DNA from: Prolixibacteraceae bacterium
GTDB taxonomy: Bacteria > Bacteroidota > Bacteroidia > Bacteroidales > Prolixibacteraceae
Length of the DNA stretch: 64,000 nt
NCBI GenBank assembly: GCA_019459525.1
Contig: JAIBEY010000008.1
Location: 1 to 64,000 of the forward strand
Direction of reading: 5' to 3'
Shown: positions 58,997 through 64,000 of the stretch, piece after piece
Layout: each line of letters opens with the position of its first letter
Numbering within the stretch: position 1 is the first letter of the stretch
Position numbers and translations under genes: made by a program
The notes under the pieces: model-generated
Told to the model about the DNA's origin: nothing
What the model saw: only the letters and a program-made list of their open reading frames with translations
Database searches by the model: none

Positions 58997-61099
58997 ATGA
59001 AAAAAAAGGTTTTTGGCATTTTAACAGTGCTTTTACTCTTAAATAGTTCGTTAATCGCACAGGAATACGCCAAGCTTGTTGATCCCAGAATCGGAAGTGA
59101 AGGAAACGGCCTGGGCTGCGGATATTCGTACATTGGAGCAACGTACCCATTTGGAATGGTTCAGTTTTCGCCCGGGTTTTTTACCCAGCAACGGGGATTT
59201 TCAATTACACAGTTAAGTGGAGCCGGGTGTGCCAATATGGGCAATTTTCCGGTGCTTCCTCTATCCGGAGAGTTACATTCGTCACCTAACGAAATGAATG
59301 GGTTTAAACCTTATCAAACGATTAATGAAGCTTATGCCGGATATCTTTCGGTAACAATGCCTGATGGCACCGTTGCTGAGCTTACCGTTAATAAACGATC
59401 GGGTATCGCGAAATTTAGCTATCCTGCTGATGAGGGAACCGTATTGATTGGTTCGGGTGTTAGTTCAACATTTGTAAACAATGCCCGTGTTGAAATAACT
59501 TCGCTTTCAACCTGCGAAGGGTTTAGTTCTGGAGGTGATTTTTGTGGCAGTGAAACACGCTATCAGATTTTTTTTGCTGCCGAATTCGATCGTCCGGCCA
59601 AAAATACAGGGACATGGATCAAAGGCGCTTTGCTTGATTCGGCAAGGTTGGCTTATGGGAAAAATTCCGGTGCCTACTTTACTTTCGACACAAAAAATAA
59701 TAAAGAGGTGAATTACCGCATTGCCATTTCGTTTGTTTCGATTGAGAATGCCAAAGAGAACCTGAAACAAAGCAAAACATACAATAGCTTCGAGGCCTAC
59801 AAATTGAACGCAATAAAAGTGTGGAACGAAAATCTTGGTAAGATTAAAGTTAAAAGCGATAATACTGATCGCAAGATTCAGTTTTATACACATTTATACC
59901 ATTCGTTAATTCACCCGAATATTGTAAGCGATTGCAACGGCGAATACTTTGGCGCTGATTTTAAAGTTCACAAAACTCAGAAAGGGCACGACTATTATAG
60001 TTCTTTTAGTGTTTGGGACACTTACCGCACACAGGCACAACTGGTAGCGATGCTATACCCAAAAGAAGCCAGCGATATGATGCAGTCATTGGTTGAATTT
60101 GCATCACAATCCGGTGGATATGGACGATGGGTGCTGGCAAATATCGAAACCGGGATTATGCAGGGAGATCCAACCCCAATACTTATTGCCAATTCGTACG
60201 CGTTTGGAGCTACTGATTTTGATGTAAAAAAAGCCTTCTCGTACATGAAAAGTGGGGCTACTATTCCGCATCTTCGTTCGCAGGATCAGGAAATTCGTCC
60301 CTATCTGACCGAATATATTAAATATGGTTTGGCACCGGCATCCATGTTGCTCGAATATGCTTCTGCCGATTTTGCTATCGGGCAGTTTGCCAGGCAAGCT
60401 TTAAAAAACAATGTCGATGCATCGTTTTTTATTAACCGCTCGCAGAGCTGGAAAAACCTTTACAATCCTCAGTTAAACTGGTTGTGTTCCCGGCATTCCA
60501 ATGGCAATTGGAAAGATATAACCCATGACTGGCGCGAAGCTACCTACAAAAACTATTTTTGGATGGTGCCACATAATTTGGAAACACTGATCGATACAAT
60601 TGGAGGTAAAGTTGTTGCTGAAAAAAGGCTCGACGAACTTTTTGTCAAACTCAATGCGTCTTATGATGATGATTGGTTTGCAGCAGGAAACGAACCCGAT
60701 TTTCAGGTGCCATGGATTTACAACTGGACCAATTCGCCCAATAAAACGTCAGAGGTCATTCACCGCATTTTTAATGAGGTTTACAACAGTAGTCCATCAG
60801 GGCTTCCCGGAAATGATGATTTAGGGTCAATGGGAGCATGGTACGTGTTTGCTTCCATGGGTTTGTATCCAATGACTCCGGGAATAGCCGGATTTTCTAT
60901 CAATTGTCCTCAGTTTGAGCAAATAGAAATCGAGCTTTCCAAGGGCAGATTAATTATTGCCGGTGGTTCTTCAAAACAGTATGGTATCCAATCATTAAAA
61001 CTAAACAATAATGCCTATAGCTCGAACTGGATTGATTGGAACGCAATAAAGAATGGAGGAATACTGGAATTTAAAACTTTTAATGATGATGAATTTTAA
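58997..61099 (+). CDS. GH92 glycosidase (alpha-mannosidase family), short C-terminus
   Basis: Calcium-dependent inverting exo-glycosidase family known mainly for alpha-mannosidases. A signal peptide ends near residue 21 (LNSSLIAQ). N-terminal beta-sandwich: LVDPRIGSEGNGLGCGYSYI and GATYPFGMVQFSPG. Barrel: SFSVWDTYRTQAQL, YGLAPASMLLEYA and the conserved GLPGNDDLGSMGAWYVFASM. The catalytic acid region reads HDWREATYKNYFW (E514), whereas family members usually have EGN..QY, so specificity may differ. It stops at LEFKTFNDDEF, about a dozen residues earlier than I would expect, right where a transposase relic begins. The palindrome upstream suggests a separate transcription unit. Confidence 0.87.
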   Translation: MKKKVFGILTVLLLLNSSLIAQEYAKLVDPRIGSEGNGLGCGYSYIGATYPFGMVQFSPGFFTQQRGFSITQLSGAGCANMGNFPVLPLSGELHSSPNEMNGFKPYQTINEAYAGYLSVTMPDGTVAELTVNKRSGIAKFSYPADEGTVLIGSGVSSTFVNNARVEITSLSTCEGFSSGGDFCGSETRYQIFFAAEFDRPAKNTGTWIKGALLDSARLAYGKNSGAYFTFDTKNNKEVNYRIAISFVSIENAKENLKQSKTYNSFEAYKLNAIKVWNENLGKIKVKSDNTDRKIQFYTHLYHSLIHPNIVSDCNGEYFGADFKVHKTQKGHDYYSSFSVWDTYRTQAQLVAMLYPKEASDMMQSLVEFASQSGGYGRWVLANIETGIMQGDPTPILIANSYAFGATDFDVKKAFSYMKSGATIPHLRSQDQEIRPYLTEYIKYGLAPASMLLEYASADFAIGQFARQALKNNVDASFFINRSQSWKNLYNPQLNWLCSRHSNGNWKDITHDWREATYKNYFWMVPHNLETLIDTIGGKVVAEKRLDELFVKLNASYDDDWFAAGNEPDFQVPWIYNWTNSPNKTSEVIHRIFNEVYNSSPSGLPGNDDLGSMGAWYVFASMGLYPMTPGIAGFSINCPQFEQIEIELSKGRLIIAGGSSKQYGIQSLKLNNNAYSSNWIDWNAIKNGGILEFKTFNDDEF

Positions 61100-61438
61100 T
61101 CCATTAAATGTCCTTGCCTTGAAAATGATTTTCCCATCAATCAAAAGATTTACTTTCTCTGATGGATAAACACTTAGTTTAGGAGGAGAAGATAAGTACT
61201 CATGAAAGAAGCGCTTTAAAGTGCGGGAAGAATAACCACTATTTGCTGAAATAACTTCCAATGTTTGTTTCTGAAGAATCCATTACTTAAACCATACAAC
61301 CCGGTTTGATTGCGTGACTCCTTTGTTGATCCGGCTAAATAAAATCCCACAAGATTTACAACAATAACGCTGCTTCCCTTTTTGAATGCACCAACCTATT
61401 ACATCCATACTGTGACAGGCGGCCCAACATGACGTTTT
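61100..61438 (-). pseudogene. Zinc-ribbon transposase relic (N-terminal third, internal stop)
   Basis: The minus-strand frame begins with a cysteine-rich zinc ribbon (CWAACHSMD ... GWCIQKGKQRYCCKSC) and a helix-turn-helix (TLEVISANSGYSSRTLKRFF). It ends just after the first DDE Asp in KVNLLIDGK. An in-frame TAA at 61283-61285 interrupts it, and the catalytic domain is missing because the frame runs into the GH92 3' end. It resembles the zinc-binding variant transposases common in Bacteroidota (IS256-variant or IS1595-like), but I cannot fix the family. Confidence 0.75.
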
Positions 61439-61456
61439 TTATCATCTTTTTGACAA

Positions 61457-61491
61457 CAAAAAAAGTTAATTGAAACGCATTTCAATTAACT
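61457..61491 (-). terminator. Minus-strand hairpin terminator
   Basis: A perfect 12-bp stem, AGTTAATTGAAA (61464-61475) with TTTCAATTAACT (61480-61491), has a CGCA loop. Seven A on the left (61458-61464) become a T-run on the minus strand. It lies just upstream of the transposase relic and may insulate it. Confidence 0.7.
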
Positions 61492-61564
61492 CCCTTCTGA
61501 GTATTGTAAAACCTACCTTCCCAGAGGTTTTTACCAACTAATTTTGTCTATTGTATCCAAAAAA

Positions 61565-61622
61565 GCCACAAAATCAATGATTTGTGGCTTTTTGATTGGG
61601 TTTGGAACCCCATTTTGTCGGG
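61565..61622. repeat. 58-bp direct repeat, right copy (hairpin plus tRNA-3'-like end)
   Basis: Two mismatches to 26231-26288, same orientation. The hairpin GCCACAAA (61565-61572)/TTTGTGGC (61581-61588) is extended by A/T pairs and is a good terminator on both strands. On the minus strand the bases entering the repeat (from about 61634) read AATCTTGTCACCCCGAC, very like the 3' end of a proline-type tRNA (acceptor CACCCCG). It is a candidate right boundary of the 35-kb block. Confidence 0.7.
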
Positions 61623-61691
61623 GTGACAAGATTATATTTTTAAGCCGCAAATGTCATTGAATCAGTAGTTTACACTTGAAGTTTTTATCAA

Positions 61692-61710
61692 GGTCACCTA
61701 ATGGTTCACA
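61692..61710. repeat. GGTCACC-N5-GTTCACA motif, copy 2
   Basis: Same orientation and spacing as 26164-26182, here to the right of the 58-bp repeat rather than to its left. Confidence 0.45.
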
Positions 61711-61904
61711 AACGGAAGAACGACGTGTTAACATTCACATATTGATGCAATTATAATCAAATTTTAGGATTTCAGGAACTAATCCTGAAAATATTGTGGG
61801 CTCTCATCTTTTTTTTCAAATTTTGAAGTAGATAAACAACGATGCAGTAGGTTAAAATAATCTGGATATCGTTGTTTCTTTAAAAATATTATGATATTTG
61901 TACT

Positions 61905-62540
61905 GTGGGTACGAATAATGAAATAAAATTAAAGAAATTGCTGGATTTGCATGTTCAGGGAACTATAATGCTAGCTTCATGGCTTGATGCAAATGGATTC
62001 TCACATGAACTTCAGCAAAGGTACCGGAAAAGTGGCTGGCTTGAATCGGTTGAAGTTGGTGCATTCAAACGCCCAAATGAAGTTGTCGGTTGGCAAGGTG
62101 CACTTTATTCTGTGCAAGAACAAGCTAATCTGACTGTTCACATTGGTGGTCCAACGGCTTTATCCATGTTGGGATTTTCGCATTATATTCGCACCGGAGC
62201 CGAAACTGTTTATTTATTCTCTTTATTGAATGCGAGATTGCCAGCATGGTTTAAACAATATTCATGGAATGAAGCAGTAAACCACGTCAAAACATCATTT
62301 CTTTCAGAAGAAATTGGGGTAGCTGAATATCAGGAAACTCAATTCCAGTTAATGATAGCATCAGCCGAGCGAGCAATATTCGAATGTCTTTATCTAACTC
62401 CGGAAAAGATAACAATCGAAACTACTATACAAACCTCTAAGATTAGTTATAGCCTCTTACTTGCTAGGAAGAAAGCAGTTGTTTTAGTTGAAAATGTCAT
62501 TTGTTTTGATATTGAAAATTCCTCCTTTCCTGAACTATGA
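61905..62540 (+). CDS. AbiEi-like antitoxin/regulator, C-terminally truncated
   Basis: Resembles the antitoxin of the type IV AbiE system. The GTG start gives a winged-helix N-terminus (KLLDLHVQGTIMLASWLDAN, QQRYRKSGWLESVEVGAFKR), then the AbiEi core (WQGALYSVQEQANLTVHIGG, YLFSLLNARLPAWFKQYSW) up to SAERAIFECLYLTPE. After about residue 170 the usual C-terminal domain (about 70-90 residues) is replaced by 40 residues without resemblance, and the protein ends at 211 aa. No AbiEii nucleotidyltransferase toxin follows. Instead the next ATG overlaps its stop by four bases. It may be a decayed or repurposed DNA-binding protein. Confidence 0.78.
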   Translation: MGTNNEIKLKKLLDLHVQGTIMLASWLDANGFSHELQQRYRKSGWLESVEVGAFKRPNEVVGWQGALYSVQEQANLTVHIGGPTALSMLGFSHYIRTGAETVYLFSLLNARLPAWFKQYSWNEAVNHVKTSFLSEEIGVAEYQETQFQLMIASAERAIFECLYLTPEKITIETTIQTSKISYSLLLARKKAVVLVENVICFDIENSSFPEL

Positions 62541-63667
62541 AATATTTCTTTTTAATAGCAGCTTTCAATGCCTTCTTTTTTGCTGTTTTACTTTTTCAAA
62601 AAAAACCGAAGGCGGTACACGATAAGATACTTATTTTCTGGTTAGCTTTTTTAGGCTTATATACAGGCGTATATGGCCTTTTTTCAAAAGAATTGTTCAT
62701 GCGCTTTCCACTTTTGTCGGCCAGTTTTATTTCACTACTTTTATTACATGGCCCTTTTCTGTATTTCTATATTTCCTCCCTGATAGTTAACCCAAATAAA
62801 TTTAGAACTAAAGATTTGCTCCATTTTACCCCATTTCTCCTGTTTAACCTTTATCTGATCATTGTATCTTATTTACCGAGAGTATTGGAGCGGATCAGTT
62901 TAAGCCATGTAGCAAGCGAACATGAATCGCCCTTATTGTTTCAGCTGTTTTTAATGCTGGTTGTTTTATCGGGTCCTGTATATTTTGTGTTTTCAATCTG
63001 GCTATTTAAAGGCCTGGATATTCAAATTTTTAATAATTTTTCAAGTGCTGAAAATATAAATCTCGACTGGCTTCGGAAGTTGGTTTACATATTTGGTTCT
63101 GTATGGACTTTATTGATGATTGTTGCTACCATCCACCACGTGTTCCATTTGTTTTCGTGGATTTTTTGCACTGATGGAATTTCGCTTTCATTGTCGATTT
63201 TTATCATCCTTATCGGTTATTATGGGTTAAAACAGAAAGAACTATTTTCATTTCCCGAAAAGGAATCTTTTATTCTGGAACAGAAACCTGAAAAGTATTC
63301 AGGCTCAAGGCTAAAAGAGTCTGAAGCCAGATTATATCTGGAGAAACTAAACCGTTTCATGGAAGAAGAAAAGCCTTACCTAAGTCCTGATTTGAATCTT
63401 CCACAATTGGCTAAAGAAGTAGATATCCCATCACATTATTTATCACAGGTAATTAATGAGAATATTGGACTGAATTTCTTCGATTTTATTAACCGTCAAC
63501 GGGTGGAAGACGTGAAATCCAAAATATCAGATCCACGATACAATAACTTTTCAATCCTGGGGATTGCCTTTGAATCCGGATTCAATTCCAAGTCGGCTTT
63601 TAATCGTGTTTTTAAAAATATTACCGGACTAACTCCCAGCGAATATAAGAAGTCCTGTTCGGTTTAG
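62537..63667 (+). CDS. AraC-type regulator with seven-helix membrane domain
   Basis: Membrane-embedded transcription factor. About seven hydrophobic helices (about 2-21, 31-50, 57-82, 95-113, 131-157, 181-200, 214-230) are followed by a linker and an AraC domain (about 265-375; DLNLPQLAKEVDIPSHYLSQ, FESGFNSKSAFNRVFKNITG). The AraC part closely resembles that of the kinase-less regulator at 26472. Its start overlaps the AbiEi-like stop (ATGA), so the two are translationally coupled. The target is unknown; the nearest following gene is the small secreted protein at 63830. Confidence 0.9.
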   Translation: MKYFFLIAAFNAFFFAVLLFQKKPKAVHDKILIFWLAFLGLYTGVYGLFSKELFMRFPLLSASFISLLLLHGPFLYFYISSLIVNPNKFRTKDLLHFTPFLLFNLYLIIVSYLPRVLERISLSHVASEHESPLLFQLFLMLVVLSGPVYFVFSIWLFKGLDIQIFNNFSSAENINLDWLRKLVYIFGSVWTLLMIVATIHHVFHLFSWIFCTDGISLSLSIFIILIGYYGLKQKELFSFPEKESFILEQKPEKYSGSRLKESEARLYLEKLNRFMEEEKPYLSPDLNLPQLAKEVDIPSHYLSQVINENIGLNFFDFINRQRVEDVKSKISDPRYNNFSILGIAFESGFNSKSAFNRVFKNITGLTPSEYKKSCSV

Positions 63668-63739
63668 ATTTCAGTAATTCCTTTCCCCTTTTACGTATTG
63701 TTTTATAAGCTGGGACCTCCTGATGCAATAAAATGAGTG

Positions 63740-63755
63740 CTACTTTAGAAAGTAG
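63740..63755. promoter_or_regulatory. Small inverted repeat upstream of the last gene, possible operator
   Basis: CTACTTT (63740-63746) and AAAGTAG (63749-63755) are inverted around two bases, about 25 bases upstream of the -7-like box at 63780. No T-run follows, so it is not a terminator. Confidence 0.3.
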
Positions 63756-63779
63756 GTCGCACAGGTTATTTGCTACCCG

Positions 63780-63787
63780 TATTTTTG
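63780..63787 (+). promoter_or_regulatory. Candidate -7 promoter element
   Basis: TATTTTTG is an exact match to the Bacteroidota TAnnTTTG consensus and lies 42 bases before the ATG at 63830. A clear -33 element is not seen at the usual spacing. Confidence 0.4.
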
Positions 63788-63829
63788 TTTCAGAAATAAA
63801 TTTTTATTAATCATTTAAAAATCAAAAAA

Positions 63830-64000
63830 ATGAAAAACACAGAAAAAAATGTTGAGCAGAAAAACAGGGGAATAGAAAACACCATTAAGGTAGCAGGTAC
63901 CTTTTTCCTTTTATTAATGTTAAGTGTATTCACGAGTATGCAGGCTTCGGCTCATTGCGATTCGTATGATGGCCCTGTTATTGAGGATGCTGTTAAGGCG
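63830..64000 (+). CDS. Start of a secreted protein with AHCDSYDGPV motif (DUF6448-like), cut by window edge
   Basis: 57 codons to the right edge. After a charged start (MKNTEKNVEQKNR) comes a membrane or signal segment (about 22-42; GTFFLLLMLSVFTSMQASA) and then AHCDSYDGPVIEDAVKA. That block at a mature N-terminus recalls the DUF6448 group of small exported proteins, whose function I do not know. It follows the AraC regulator by 162 bases with its own promoter-like box. Confidence is limited by the truncation. Confidence 0.7.
   Translation, partial: MKNTEKNVEQKNRGIENTIKVAGTFFLLLMLSVFTSMQASAHCDSYDGPVIEDAVKA

Larger units (their letters stand above)
61100..61904. other. 805-base scar zone between GH92 and the AbiEi-like gene
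   Basis: It contains the transposase relic, the minus-strand terminator, the right 58-bp repeat and the GGTCACC motif. From 61711 to 61904 the sequence is AT-rich without a gene. GATATTTG (61893-61900) is one base off the -7 consensus with a TTG 18 bases upstream, and would put the transcript start at or next to the GTG at 61905. Confidence 0.5.

Overview
The window is a carbohydrate-degradation region from a Bacteroidota chromosome. Direct evidence: three tandem SusC/SusD pairs (TonB-dependent transporter plus surface lipoprotein), a hybrid two-component sensor, dense families of glycoside hydrolases with signal peptides, starts in AT-rich context without clear Shine-Dalgarno sequences, and moderate-to-low GC. 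The mix of domains fits a Marinilabiliales/Prolixibacteraceae-like lineage, but that is inference and I cannot place the genus.

Region 1 (1-25810) is a xylan utilisation locus. It holds the end of a hybrid two-component regulator, SusC1/SusD1, a GH8 exo-oligoxylanase, a two-headed CE1-type esterase, a CE6-like acetyl esterase, two GH43 enzymes with C-terminal beta-sandwiches, a GH97, a GH9, a GH43-CBM6, a GPH sugar:cation symporter, a GH10 endo-xylanase and a leaderless (cytoplasmic) GH43 beta-xylosidase. Outer enzymes would cut and deacetylate xylan, SusCD import oligomers, periplasmic GH8/GH43 trim them, and the symporter plus cytoplasmic GH43 finish the job.

Region 2 (26472-47128) is a second locus with its own regulator (beta-propeller plus Y_Y_Y sensor joined directly to an AraC domain, without a kinase), SusC2/SusD2, a GH97, a heparinase II/III-type lyase, a GH88 unsaturated-uronyl hydrolase, a GH28-like enzyme, a serine hydrolase, a GH43 and an alpha/beta-hydrolase esterase candidate. 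The lyase plus GH88 pair points to a uronic-acid-containing polysaccharide.

Region 3 (47316-61099) is a third locus: a minus-strand membrane-anchored regulator with a Kelch-type ectodomain and a SARP/BTAD DNA-binding tail, diverging from SusC3/SusD3, two discoidin-type surface lipoproteins and a GH92.

Region 4 (61100-64000) is a scar zone: a dead transposase, hairpins, a truncated AbiEi-like antitoxin gene overlapping a seven-helix AraC regulator, and the start of a small secreted protein.

Regions 2 and 3 together lie between two copies of a 58-bp direct repeat (26231-26288 and 61565-61622, 56/58 identical), each next to a transposase relic and each followed by a tRNA-3'-end-like sequence on the minus strand. 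This suggests the 35-kb block moved or was assembled as a unit. A separate ~90-bp intergenic element recurs four times in front of genes in regions 2 and 3 and can fold with a conserved tandem G-A motif.
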